NCBI GenBank assembly: GCA_947377705.1
Contig: CANCGU010000073.1
Coordinates: 1 to 10,807, forward strand
Direction of reading: 5' to 3'
DNA length: 10,807 bases
Source of the DNA: Comamonadaceae bacterium
GTDB lineage: Bacteria > Pseudomonadota > Gammaproteobacteria > Burkholderiales > Burkholderiaceae
A model generated the notes under the pieces. The model had not been told where the DNA came from and ran no database searches. It saw nothing but the letters and a program-made list of their open reading frames with translations. Positions within the stretch are counted from its first letter, which is position 1. Every line of letters starts with the position of its first letter. This document shows, piece by piece, positions 1-6,502 of this stretch. A program made the position numbers and the translations under genes.

Positions 1-159
1 ATCGTCACCGAAGCCGATCGCCAACGCGCACCAAAACCAATTCCACTGCCAGGCACTGTGCTGCGCACAGGCGGTCGTGGCCAACGCGTCAGTCTTGAGC
101 GCGGTGTTGCGACACGTAGCAAAAAGAACCCTGGCAAGCGTTCAAACAAGGGCGGTTAA
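1..159 (+). CDS. C-terminal fragment of an unidentified basic protein
   Basis: The frame beginning at base 1 is open and closes with TAA at 157-159, giving 52 residues of a gene that starts left of the window. The tail is rich in Arg, Lys, Gly and Pro (for example LRTGGRGQR and KKNPGKRSNKGG), as in disordered, nucleic-acid-binding C-terminal extensions of RNA-modifying enzymes or RNA helicases. That comparison rests on composition only. No catalytic motif is present and I do not recognise the protein. A strong terminator begins 20 nt after the stop, which supports this being a true gene end. The gene converges on minE. Confidence 0.6.
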   Translation: MVTEADRQRAPKPIPLPGTVLRTGGRGQRVSLERGVATRSKKNPGKRSNKGG

Positions 160-179
160 TTCTTCTTTTGCTTGTGAAA

Positions 180-220
180 GCCAAATAAAAAGCGTCCCTC
201 GGGACGCTTTTTGTTTTGGC
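180..220. terminator. Bidirectional intrinsic terminator between the left-edge gene and minE
   Basis: Arms AAAAAGCGTCCC (187-198) and GGGACGCTTTTT (201-212) are perfectly complementary around a tiny TC loop, in effect a CTCG tetraloop. GCCAAA (180-185) and TTTGGC (215-220) extend the stem beyond a small internal loop. The A/T-rich base gives a U-tract on both strands. It can end the left-edge transcript on plus and the minCDE transcript on minus, 27 bp after the minE stop. Confidence 0.9.
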
Positions 221-246
221 GGCTACTTCAACCGTTCACTCGCCAT

Positions 247-498
247 TCACTCTGGTAATTCGATTTTGACTTCGAGCACTTCAAGGTTGTCGTGACGCTC
301 CAAGTTGACTTTGATGTCATTTGGGTTGATTTTCACGTATTTGGAAAGTACGGCAACCAAGTCGCGCTGCAAAGCGGGTAGGTAGTCGGGTTGTGGGTTG
401 CGGCCGGTACGCTCATGCGTCAAGATGAACTGCAAACGTTCTTTTGCAACGTTTGCAGTTTTTTTCTTTTCACCGAGTAAAAAAGAGAGCAACGACAT
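247..498 (-). CDS. minE: Cell division topological specificity factor MinE
   Basis: MinE stimulates the ATPase of membrane-bound MinD and displaces MinC, driving the pole-to-pole Min oscillation that keeps FtsZ rings at midcell. The 83-residue product matches the usual family size (about 85-90). Residues 1-9 (MSLLSFLLG) form the hydrophobic membrane-targeting start. The anti-MinCD segment with [13 protein letters not shown] follows at about 18-30. The topological-specificity domain runs from about 35 to 83, with [18 protein letters not shown] and a C-terminal strand ending EVKIELPE. It is the last gene of minCDE, starting 3 nt after the minD stop, so translation is probably coupled; a purine-rich stretch at the end of minD could serve as ribosome site. 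A perfect 13-bp hairpin lies in codons about 14-24 and is listed separately. Identity is secure. Confidence 0.97.
   Translation of the reverse strand: MSLLSFLLGEKKKTANVAKERLQFILTHERTGRNPQPDYLPALQRDLVAVLSKYVKINPNDIKVNLERHDNLEVLEVKIELPE
428..470 (+). terminator. Terminator-like hairpin inside minE, on the antisense strand
   Basis: On plus, AACTGCAAACGTT (428-440) and AACGTTTGCAGTT (448-460) are perfect 13-nt complements around a 7-nt loop CTTTTGC. They run directly into TTTTTCTTTT (461-470), so stem, short loop and U-tract all have the form of an intrinsic terminator for antisense transcription. In the minE mRNA the same bases form a 13-bp hairpin without a U-tract. Structure is seen directly; function is inference, because the encoded [10 protein letters not shown] is constrained by protein function. 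Confidence 0.5.
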
Positions 499-501
499 GG
501 C

Positions 502-1317
502 TTACTTCCCACCAAAAATGCGTTTGAACAAACCTGGTTTGACGTGCTCCGTGAAGCGCATGGGCACTTCTTCGCCCAAGAAGCGACTGATCACGTCTTT
601 GTAGGCCTCAGACACATCGGTGTTGTCCAAGTGAACCGCAGGCAAGCCTTGGTTGGATGCGGTTAACACGGTTTCAGATTCAGGAATCACGCCAATCAAC
701 GGAATACGCAAGATGTCTTGAATATCTTCGAGTGACAGCATGTGGCCTTCTTCCACACGGCTTGGGTTGTAGCGCGTGATGAGCAGGTGTTCTTTGATGG
801 GGGTGTCGCCATCAATCGCACGCTTGGTTTTGCTGCTGAGCATGCCCAAGATGCGGTCGGAGTCGCGCACCGAGGAGACTTCTGGGTTGGTCACCACCAA
901 AGCTTCGTCAGCAAAGTGCATCGCCATCATGGCGCCCACTTCGATGCCGGCAGGGGAGTCGCACACGATGTAGTCGAACTTCATGTCTTTGAGTTCGTTT
1001 AAGACACGTTCCACGCCGTCTTGTGACAGGGCATCTTTGTCACGCGTTTGTGAGGCGGCCAACACAAACAAGTTGTCGCACTGTTTGTCTTTGATCAGTG
1101 CTTGGTTCAGCGTGGCTTCACCGTTGATGACGTTGATGAAGTCGTACACCACGCGACGCTCGCAACCCATGATGAGGTCGAGGTTACGCAAGCCGACGTC
1201 AAAGTCGATGACCACCGTTTTGAAGCCGCGTAAAGCGAGGCCAGAGGAAAAACTGGCGCTGGTTGTGGTCTTGCCCACGCCGCCTTTGCCAGAAGTCACC
1301 ACCACGATTTTTGTCAT
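502..1317 (-). CDS. minD: Septum site-determining ATPase MinD
   Basis: MinD is the membrane-cycling ATPase of the Min system: the ATP-bound dimer binds the inner membrane, recruits MinC to block FtsZ, and is released by MinE. The 271-residue protein has the deviant Walker A GKGGVGKTT (residues 10-18, signature Lys11 and P-loop Lys16), the switch I region FDVGLRNLD (39-47), and CDSPAGIE (119-126) with the switch II Asp120. The end, about 263-271 (LFKRIFGGK), is the amphipathic membrane-targeting helix typical of MinD. It is the middle gene of the operon, 40 nt after the minC stop and 3 nt before minE. The ribosome site is weak (AGGG about 10 nt upstream of ATG). Length and motifs are full and normal. 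Confidence 0.98.
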   Translation of the reverse strand: MTKIVVVTSGKGGVGKTTTSASFSSGLALRGFKTVVIDFDVGLRNLDLIMGCERRVVYDFINVINGEATLNQALIKDKQCDNLFVLAASQTRDKDALSQDGVERVLNELKDMKFDYIVCDSPAGIEVGAMMAMHFADEALVVTNPEVSSVRDSDRILGMLSSKTKRAIDGDTPIKEHLLITRYNPSRVEEGHMLSLEDIQDILRIPLIGVIPESETVLTASNQGLPAVHLDNTDVSEAYKDVISRFLGEEVPMRFTEHVKPGLFKRIFGGK

Positions 1318-1357
1318 GAAAAAAGCCCTAGGTTGTTCTAAAAATTAATTCGCAATT

Positions 1358-2104
1358 TTACAGTGCTTGCATCACCAACTTATCGCCTTGCAGGCTGATT
1401 TGCGCGGCTTTGCCAGCCACATCTGCTGGCATCGGTGCATCCCCGCTGGTGCGGTAAGTGCCTGCAATCGAAATCAGCTCGGCTTCTAGGCATGAAGTGA
1501 AGATGCGCGCTTGCACGTCACCCCGAGCCCCTGCAATGGCTTTGCCTCGCAACGGTGCATAGACATGGATATGACCATCGGCCATGATTTCCGCGCCCGG
1601 ATTGACCATGGCGAGCACGATCAAGTCGCGCCCCTTGGCATACACATGCTGACCAGAGCGCAGTGGCTTGTCGATGACCATGGCTGACCCATTGCCAGTT
1701 GGCACCTCGCGCACCACTTCTACTTCGCGAATCACTTCTTGCACCACGGTTTCCACGCGTGGGGTGGGGGGGGCTTGTATGCTCAAGTCGCTTGCTTCAA
1801 ACAAGCCGGCTTTGCGTGCGTTAGCTAATTGGTGTTCATTTGCGCCACGTACTGCTACAGGCAGCATTTGGTGCGTGCGCAGCATCAGGCAGACCGAGGG
1901 CAGGTCGAGATGGTTGTGGGGGTCTTCAAGTGCGCTTAAATCGATCACCACGGGGTCGTTATCGAAAAAGCCGGGGGTAGCGCCCAAGCGGCGGGCCATA
2001 TCAGCTTGCAGGGCCGACGTGTCAGGATTTTTGAGTAGAAAAGACACCAAGGGCAAGGAGGCACTTTTAATTTCGTAGGCGTGTGGCGCAGCAGCTTGGC
2101 TCAT
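1358..2104 (-). CDS. minC: Septum site-determining protein MinC
   Basis: MinC is the FtsZ polymerisation inhibitor brought to the membrane by MinD. In this 248-residue product the N-terminal FtsZ-antagonist domain covers about 8-105. A Pro/Val/Glu-rich linker at about 110-140 contains the repetitive VQEVIREVEVVREV. The C-terminal beta-helix that dimerises and binds MinD runs from about 145 to 245 and includes RSGQHVYAKGRD (149-160) and GDVQARIFTS (195-204). It is slightly longer than E. coli MinC (231 residues), mostly through the linker. First gene of minCDE, divergent from the receptor gene. The ATG at 2104 has no strong Shine-Dalgarno sequence. The linker DNA carries an eight-base homopolymer (1766-1773), where slippage would remove the MinD-binding domain. 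Identity is secure. Confidence 0.96.
   Translation of the reverse strand: MSQAAAPHAYEIKSASLPLVSFLLKNPDTSALQADMARRLGATPGFFDNDPVVIDLSALEDPHNHLDLPSVCLMLRTHQMLPVAVRGANEHQLANARKAGLFEASDLSIQAPPTPRVETVVQEVIREVEVVREVPTGNGSAMVIDKPLRSGQHVYAKGRDLIVLAMVNPGAEIMADGHIHVYAPLRGKAIAGARGDVQARIFTSCLEAELISIAGTYRTSGDAPMPADVAGKAAQISLQGDKLVMQAL
1766..1773. repeat. Eight-base G/C homopolymer in the minC linker
   Basis: Eight consecutive G on plus (C on the coding strand), preceded by GGGGT, fall in the codons for APPTP of the MinC linker. Tracts of this length can slip during replication or sequencing. A one-base change would frameshift MinC before its C-terminal domain. The present length keeps the gene in frame. 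Confidence 0.6.
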
Positions 2105-2117
2105 GGAACTTGCAGGA

Positions 2118-2145
2118 AAAATAAAACCTGAACTTTACACGGCAA
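2118..2145 (-). promoter_or_regulatory. Weak candidate promoter for minCDE
   Basis: On minus, TTGCCG (2145-2140) lies 16 nt before TATTTT (2123-2118). Each matches the sigma-70 hexamers at four of six positions. It sits 14 nt or more upstream of the minC ATG in the 71-bp divergent gap. Such matches arise by chance in A/T-rich gaps, so this is tentative. Confidence 0.25.
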
Positions 2146-2172
2146 GGGCATTGATACCTCGGTAAACTTTTT

Positions 2173-2186
2173 GATATGTATATATC
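2173..2186 (+). promoter_or_regulatory. Small dyad over the receptor start codon
   Basis: GATAT-GTAT-ATATC is a perfect 5-bp inverted repeat with a 4-nt spacer, and the receptor ATG (2176-2178) lies inside it. No Shine-Dalgarno sequence is visible upstream. It could be an operator or simply A/T-rich sequence. It does not resemble a full Fur box. Confidence 0.2.
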
Positions 2187-4377
2187 GACTTTTTATCGTG
2201 CGCTTTTTGTGCCTTTTGCGCTAAGCGCGACGGCTGCTTTGGCTCAACAAGCAACGACACCCTCAGCAGATATGGGGCGCATTGAAATCACCAGTGGCCG
2301 CGACAACGACACGCAGCAGCGCCGTGAGTCGACCGCCAGCAAAATCGTGATTGGTCGGGAAGAAATTGAGCGGCAAGGTGACGCCAACCTTGGTGAGATC
2401 TTGAAGCGCATGCCTGGCATCACCTTGGGTGGCGCACCTGGACGTGGCGGTGGTATTCGCATGCGTGGCTTGAGTCAGGGCTACACACAAATTTTGTTAG
2501 ATGGTCAACGTGTGCCGCCAGGCTTTTCAGTGGAGTCACTCACGCCAGAGATGGTTGAGCGCATCGAAATTTACCGCGCACCTACGGCTGAAACAGGTGC
2601 ACAAGCAATTGCAGGCACCATCAACATCATCACGCGTGAAGGCCGACGCGGCATGCCCACCGAGTTGAAAGTTGGTTCCTCATTTCAGGGCGGTTATGCC
2701 TCGCCCACCGCCTCGCTGGTGAAGTACCACGACGCGGAGCAGTGGACGGCAAATTACACACTGTCGGTCAATCGTTATGCCGCACCAGACCACAGTGAAA
2801 ATGACTTAACGCGTGATGAGATTCCGGCTACGGGGGGCAACGCAACGCAGCATCGTTATACGAGCCGTTCACGCAACAGCGACTCCCATTACACGCGTGA
2901 GGGTTTGAATGCCACAGCGCGGTTGCAGCTCAAAGGCGATCCTGGCGAGACCTTTACCCTGATGCCATTTGTGGCACTGTCGCAAGGCAACACATCTGGC
3001 CGCATTGACGCAAACCAAACTTCAACGGGCTACTTGCCGTTAGCCAACGGCAGCACCACAGCGAGTACGGGCAACGACAACCACTTTGCGATTGCGCGCC
3101 TCAATGGGCAATGGCGTCGCAAGCTTTCCGCAGATAGCAACATGGAGTGGAAATTCAATGTCGGCGGGTGGAATAGCCACAACGAATTTCAACAAACCTC
3201 TGGCAATCCTTTGTTGTTGCCAAGTGCAATCGAAAACTCGCATGTGCAAGACCGTTCGGCCAACTTGAGTGGTAAGTACACGAACGTGATGGGCGGTGGT
3301 CATCAGTGGGTGAGCGGTGCAGAGATGGAGTCAGTGCGCCGTACGCAAGAAGTGGTCGGGGCCTACCAAACCATTCCAGGCAGCGCCGATTACCAAGCCA
3401 GTTCTATGCGTTATGCCATGTACTCGCAAGACGAGTGGCAACTCACGCCGCATTGGGCGACCCATTTGGGCGCACGCTACGAAGGTTTAACCACGCAGGG
3501 CAATACCGCAACGGGTGATGTGACCAACCGCAACAGTGTATTCACACCCTTGCTTCACGCCATGTGGCGCCCCGACCCTGATAGCCGCGATCAGGTCCGC
3601 ATGAGCCTCACCCGCAGCTTTAAAACGCCCACCATGCCCTCTTTGTTGGCGCGCCGGACTTACACGCGTGATGACAACAGTGCCACCAATCCGGATGTCT
3701 CTGGCAATCCCGACCTAAAGCCAGAAATTGCCACGGGCCTGGATGTTGCTGTTGAGCGCTACTTACCGCAAGGCGGTGTGTTGAGCGCCAGTGCCTTTCA
3801 TCGCCGTGTACAGAACTTGATTCGCAATGTCACCAGTTATGGCCCTGTGCCAGGCATGCCAGGCATGTCGCGCTGGTTATCGAGTCCACAAAATATCAGC
3901 GAAGCCATCACCGAAGGTGTGGAGTTAGAAGCCAAATTTCGCATGGACCAATGGATCGCAGATGCACCCCATGTGGACTTGCGAAGCAATGTGAGCTTTT
4001 ACCGTTCGCGTGTGCTCAGCATTGATGGCCCCAACAACCGACTTGATCAGCAACCCGACATGACCGCGAACTTGGGCGCGGACTACCGACTGAAAGCTGT
4101 TCCTGTCACCGTTGGCGGCAACCTCAACTACAACCCTGGCTACACCACGCGTTTAAGCGCGGAGCAATTGACAACCCTGTCGCAAAAACGCGTGATGGAT
4201 GTGTATGGTTTGTGGCGTGTCGATGGCAGCACGGCTTGGCGTTTGACTTTGAGCAACCTCGATCCACGCCGCTACAACACAGGCAGTGTTTACAGCAGTG
4301 CCAGTGTGGTTGAAAACAGCAACACCAAAAATACAAGCTGGACAAGCGTGCAAATTCTTCTGGAGAAAAAGCTATGA
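2176..4377 (+). CDS. TonB-dependent outer-membrane receptor
   Basis: The 733-residue product is an outer-membrane gated channel that imports a scarce ligand, typically a siderophore, haem or cobalamin, using TonB-ExbBD energy. The start is fixed: an in-frame TGA at 2152-2154 lies just upstream, and the ATG gives a good signal peptide with cleavage after ALA (residues 21-23). A TonB-box-like IEITS is at 36-40. The plug domain (about 50-160) has EILKRMPGI (74-82), RMRGL (95-99), QILLDGQ (105-111) and IAGTINIITR (145-154), as in FepA/CirA-type receptors. The remainder is the 22-strand barrel. The last strand ends EKKL rather than in the usual aromatic residue, which is mildly atypical. The ligand cannot be read from sequence. 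The gene overlaps the downstream hydrolase by 4 nt, suggesting that the hydrolase acts on, or is co-regulated with, the imported compound. Confidence 0.93.
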   Translation: MYISTFYRALFVPFALSATAALAQQATTPSADMGRIEITSGRDNDTQQRRESTASKIVIGREEIERQGDANLGEILKRMPGITLGGAPGRGGGIRMRGLSQGYTQILLDGQRVPPGFSVESLTPEMVERIEIYRAPTAETGAQAIAGTINIITREGRRGMPTELKVGSSFQGGYASPTASLVKYHDAEQWTANYTLSVNRYAAPDHSENDLTRDEIPATGGNATQHRYTSRSRNSDSHYTREGLNATARLQLKGDPGETFTLMPFVALSQGNTSGRIDANQTSTGYLPLANGSTTASTGNDNHFAIARLNGQWRRKLSADSNMEWKFNVGGWNSHNEFQQTSGNPLLLPSAIENSHVQDRSANLSGKYTNVMGGGHQWVSGAEMESVRRTQEVVGAYQTIPGSADYQASSMRYAMYSQDEWQLTPHWATHLGARYEGLTTQGNTATGDVTNRNSVFTPLLHAMWRPDPDSRDQVRMSLTRSFKTPTMPSLLARRTYTRDDNSATNPDVSGNPDLKPEIATGLDVAVERYLPQGGVLSASAFHRRVQNLIRNVTSYGPVPGMPGMSRWLSSPQNISEAITEGVELEAKFRMDQWIADAPHVDLRSNVSFYRSRVLSIDGPNNRLDQQPDMTANLGADYRLKAVPVTVGGNLNYNPGYTTRLSAEQLTTLSQKRVMDVYGLWRVDGSTAWRLTLSNLDPRRYNTGSVYSSASVVENSNTKNTSWTSVQILLEKKL
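4362..4377 (+). promoter_or_regulatory. Ribosome site and ATGA stop-start overlap coupling receptor and hydrolase
   Basis: GGAG (4362-4365) lies 8 nt before ATG 4374-4376. That ATG overlaps the receptor TGA (4375-4377) in the tetranucleotide ATGA. This arrangement usually means translational coupling, and it fixes the hydrolase start. Confidence 0.8.
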
Positions 4378-5231
4378 CCCAACGCGACGGTGCTTGGTAT
4401 GACCGCATGTATAACAACCGCGCCTTGGTGCCTGAGCATGCGGCGCACTTTGCGTATTGGCATGAAGCCTCTGCGCACACGCGTGCCACGCAGCGTTGCT
4501 TTCAAGACGTGGCCTATGGCCGTGGGCTCAATGAAACGTTGGATATTTTTCCGAGCGACAAGGCCAAAGATGCGGCGCCAGTGGTGGTGTTCATCCACGG
4601 CGGCTTCTGGCGTGCGTTAGACAAAGCTGACCATTCCTTTATTGCGCCCACCTTCACGTCGCAAGGCGCATGTGTGGTGGTGCCCAACTACGCTTTGTGC
4701 CCTGCGGTGACCGTGTCTGACATTGCGCTGCAAATGGTCAAAGCCGTGGCTTGGGTGTGGCGCAATATCCACCGCTTTGGCGGTGACCCCAGCCAGATTA
4801 CTTTGGTGGGCCATTCTGCGGGCGGACAGTTGGTGGCGATGCTGCTGGCTTGTGATTGGCCTGCCTACGCGGCTGATTTGCCCGCACATTTGGTGGCTAA
4901 AGCCTTGTCGATTTCTGGCTTGTATGAGCTGGAATCGGTGCGCGCCACGCCGTACCTCAAAGACAGCCTGCGCTTGACCGAGCAAGAGGCCATTCGCAAC
5001 AGTCCCGCTTGGATGGCCGCGCCAAAGCTTGGCACGCTTTACAGCGTGGCCGGTGGCATTGAGAGCGAAGAGTTCTTGCGTCACAACCTGTTGATTCAAC
5101 ACTCATGGGGCAAAGACCGCGTGCCCGTGGCTGAGGCCTTGGAGGGCTTGCAGCACTTCAGCATTGTCGAGGCCTTGACGCAACCTGGCCATCGTTTACA
5201 CACGCTGGCGCTTGAGTTACTTCATAAATAG
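4374..5231 (+). CDS. Alpha/beta hydrolase, HGGFW type (kynurenine-formamidase/esterase-like)
   Basis: This 285-residue protein has no signal peptide and is probably a cytoplasmic serine hydrolase. HGGFW (75-79) is the oxyanion-hole motif of the hormone-sensitive-lipase and formamidase-like group. GHSAG (146-150) is the nucleophile elbow with Ser148. The catalytic His is probably His261 in LQHFSIVEAL. The acid is probably near GGIESEEF (227-234), where family members often carry an acidic residue; which one acts is unclear. An N-terminal segment (YDRMYNNRALVP) resembles that of kynurenine formamidase-like proteins. No kynurenine pathway gene is nearby, so the substrate is open. Coupling to the receptor suggests it may cleave an ester or amide in the imported ligand, in the way Fes and IroE esterases act on siderophores, though it is not homologous in detail. 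A terminator follows 29 nt after the stop. Confidence 0.85.
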   Translation: MTQRDGAWYDRMYNNRALVPEHAAHFAYWHEASAHTRATQRCFQDVAYGRGLNETLDIFPSDKAKDAAPVVVFIHGGFWRALDKADHSFIAPTFTSQGACVVVPNYALCPAVTVSDIALQMVKAVAWVWRNIHRFGGDPSQITLVGHSAGGQLVAMLLACDWPAYAADLPAHLVAKALSISGLYELESVRATPYLKDSLRLTEQEAIRNSPAWMAAPKLGTLYSVAGGIESEEFLRHNLLIQHSWGKDRVPVAEALEGLQHFSIVEALTQPGHRLHTLALELLHK

Positions 5232-5260
5232 ACGCTCAATAAGCGCTGAACCAAAACAAT

Positions 5261-5298
5261 AAAAAAGCCTGTCATGCAGCAAGCAGACAGGCTTTTTT
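5261..5298. terminator. Bidirectional intrinsic terminator between the hydrolase gene and guaC
   Basis: AAAAAAGCCTGTC (5261-5273) and GACAGGCTTTTTT (5286-5298) are perfect 13-nt complements around a 12-nt loop. Inside the loop TGC and GCA can add three more pairs past a bulged A. The A/T ends give U-tracts on both strands, so it serves both convergent transcription units. Confidence 0.92.
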
Positions 5299-5329
5299 GT
5301 TTGGCCGAAATTTGGCCGCAGCGCGGGGT

Positions 5330-6307
5330 TTACATCAACAGATGTTCGCCAGCGTTGTCGCCACCCAAGATGACGTAGTTCACCTTGCGCACGTCCATCA
5401 GCTTGGTCCCGCCGGCATAGCTGATTGAGCTTTGCACGTCTTGTTCCATCTCAATCAGCGTGTTGGCCAACTTGCCTTTGACGGGTTCGAGGATGCGCTT
5501 GCCTTCGACGTGCTTGTATTCGCCTTTGTTGAAGTCAGAGGCCGAGCCGTAATATTCCTTGAACAACTCGCCGTTGACTTCTACGGTCTTGCCTGGCGAC
5601 TCTTCGTGTCCTGCAAAAAGGGAACCAATCATCACCATGCTCGCGCCAAAGCGGATGCTCTTGGCAATATCGCCGTGACTGCGAATGCCGCCGTCAGCAA
5701 TGATGGGCTTGGTGGCCACGCGGGCGCACCACTTGAGCGCTGACAACTGCCAGCCGCCCGTACCAAAACCAGTTTTCAGCTTGGTGATACACACCTTGCC
5801 GGGACCCACGCCCACTTTGGTCGCATCAGCGCCCCAGTTTTCGAGGTCAATCACGGCTTCAGGCGTGGCCACATTGCCCGCGATCACAAAGCTCTTAGGC
5901 AACTTGGCTTTGATGTAGCCAATCATGTCGCGTACGCTGTCAGCGTGGCCGTGGGCGATGTCGATGGTGATGTATTCAGGTGTCAAACCAGCAGCGGCGA
6001 GCGTGTCCACGGTGGCGCGGTCTGGGGCTTTGACGCCCAAAGAGATAGAGGCGTACACACCCTTGGCGTGCATGTCCTTCACGAATTGGACATTGTCCAA
6101 ATCGAAGCGGTGCATCACGTAAAAGTAATTGTTTTGCGCCATCCACAAGCAGATGCTTTCATCCACCACGGTTTTCATGTTGGCGGGCACGACTGGCAAG
6201 CGAAACTTGCGGCCACCGAGTTCAACACCTGCATCGCATTCAGAGCGACTTTCCACGCGGCACTTGCGTGGCAGCAACAAGATGTTGTCGTAATCAAAAA
6301 TTTCCAT
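5330..6307 (-). CDS. guaC: GMP reductase
   Basis: GuaC converts GMP to IMP and ammonia with NADPH in purine salvage, rebalancing guanine and adenine nucleotides in the cytoplasm. The 325-residue TIM-barrel protein has the IMPDH/GMPR catalytic loop [20 protein letters not shown] with Cys173 as nucleophile. Other family landmarks are VVPANMKT (39-46), YFYVMHRF (61-68), ITIDIAHGH (113-121), [12 protein letters not shown] and [15 protein letters not shown]. There is no CBS-domain insertion, which separates it from IMP dehydrogenase. By recall the sequence is closer to the roughly 326-residue Bacillus-type GMP reductase than to the 347-residue E. coli enzyme. The ATG at 6307 has a good GGAG ribosome site (6319-6316) with 8-nt spacing. 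The leader holds a minus-strand terminator about 80 nt upstream, suggesting attenuation. Confidence 0.95.
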   Translation of the reverse strand: MEIFDYDNILLLPRKCRVESRSECDAGVELGGRKFRLPVVPANMKTVVDESICLWMAQNNYFYVMHRFDLDNVQFVKDMHAKGVYASISLGVKAPDRATVDTLAAAGLTPEYITIDIAHGHADSVRDMIGYIKAKLPKSFVIAGNVATPEAVIDLENWGADATKVGVGPGKVCITKLKTGFGTGGWQLSALKWCARVATKPIIADGGIRSHGDIAKSIRFGASMVMIGSLFAGHEESPGKTVEVNGELFKEYYGSASDFNKGEYKHVEGKRILEPVKGKLANTLIEMEQDVQSSISYAGGTKLMDVRKVNYVILGGDNAGEHLLM

Positions 6308-6350
6308 TTCCCAAGCTCCAGAATAAAACGTTCGAAGATTGAGCGCTTGG

Positions 6351-6403
6351 CTTGGCCGGTTTTTTTAGGTGCAAAAGGCAGGCATAAAAAAACCGAGCGC
6401 AAG
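6351..6403 (-). promoter_or_regulatory. Alternative pairing in the guaC leader
   Basis: The 3' arm and U-tract of the leader terminator (6403 to 6386, CTTGCGCTCGGTTTTTTT) can instead pair with AAAAAAACCGGCCAAG (6366 to 6351). This gives 10 unbroken pairs, then one G-U pair and five more pairs with two bulged C. It would be exclusive with the terminator stem. The partner lies downstream of the termination point, so this is not the classical antiterminator order. It may matter only in read-through transcripts or may be coincidental. Confidence 0.35.
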
Positions 6404-6418
6404 AATCTTGGGCCCGGT
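6386..6418 (-). terminator. Intrinsic terminator in the guaC leader (possible attenuator)
   Basis: On minus, ACCGGGCCCAAG (6418-6407) and CTTGCGCTCGGT (6403-6392) form a 12-position stem with one G-U pair and one C-C mismatch around an ATT loop. Seven T in a row follow (6392-6386). It points toward guaC and ends about 80 nt before its ATG. No minus-strand gene lies between it and the divergent rhuM start, so it cannot be the end of an upstream coding gene. It must act on the guaC leader or on a short RNA. Confidence 0.7.
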
Positions 6419-6423
6419 GGCTG

Positions 6424-6432
6424 ATTCTAACA
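6424..6432 (-). promoter_or_regulatory. Candidate extended -10 promoter for the guaC leader
   Basis: On minus, TGTTAGAAT matches the extended -10 form TG-n-TATAAT, with five of six -10 bases. There is no convincing -35, as is common for extended -10 promoters. A start about 6 nt downstream would fall near A6418, the first base of the leader terminator. Confidence 0.35.
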
Positions 6433-6456
6433 GGCCAGTTTTTGAGTGCTTTAGCG

Positions 6457-6502
6457 CTTAAGATTAAGCTTTCAAAAATAATGAATTTCGCTTCATATTC
6501 AT
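6457..6502 (+). promoter_or_regulatory. Cluster of short dyads upstream of and over the rhuM start
   Basis: CTTAA-GA-TTAAG (6457-6468) is a perfect dyad. ATGAAT (6481-6486) and ATTCAT (6497-6502) form another that reaches into the rhuM ATG, with ATGAA/TTCAT (6481-6485, 6492-6496) nested inside. No Shine-Dalgarno sequence is visible before the ATG at 6501. The dyads could be operator sites for a dimeric regulator, perhaps RhuM itself, but each is short enough to arise by chance. Confidence 0.25.

Noticed and set aside
2105..2175. Possible Fur box between minC and the receptor gene
   Set aside because: No 19-bp GATAATGATAATC-like match could be found by eye; only A/T-rich sequence and a short dyad.
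3850..3867. Tandem 9-bp repeat CCAGGCATG x2 in the receptor
   Set aside because: Two copies encoding PGMPGM in a probable loop; in frame and too few copies to suggest phase variation.
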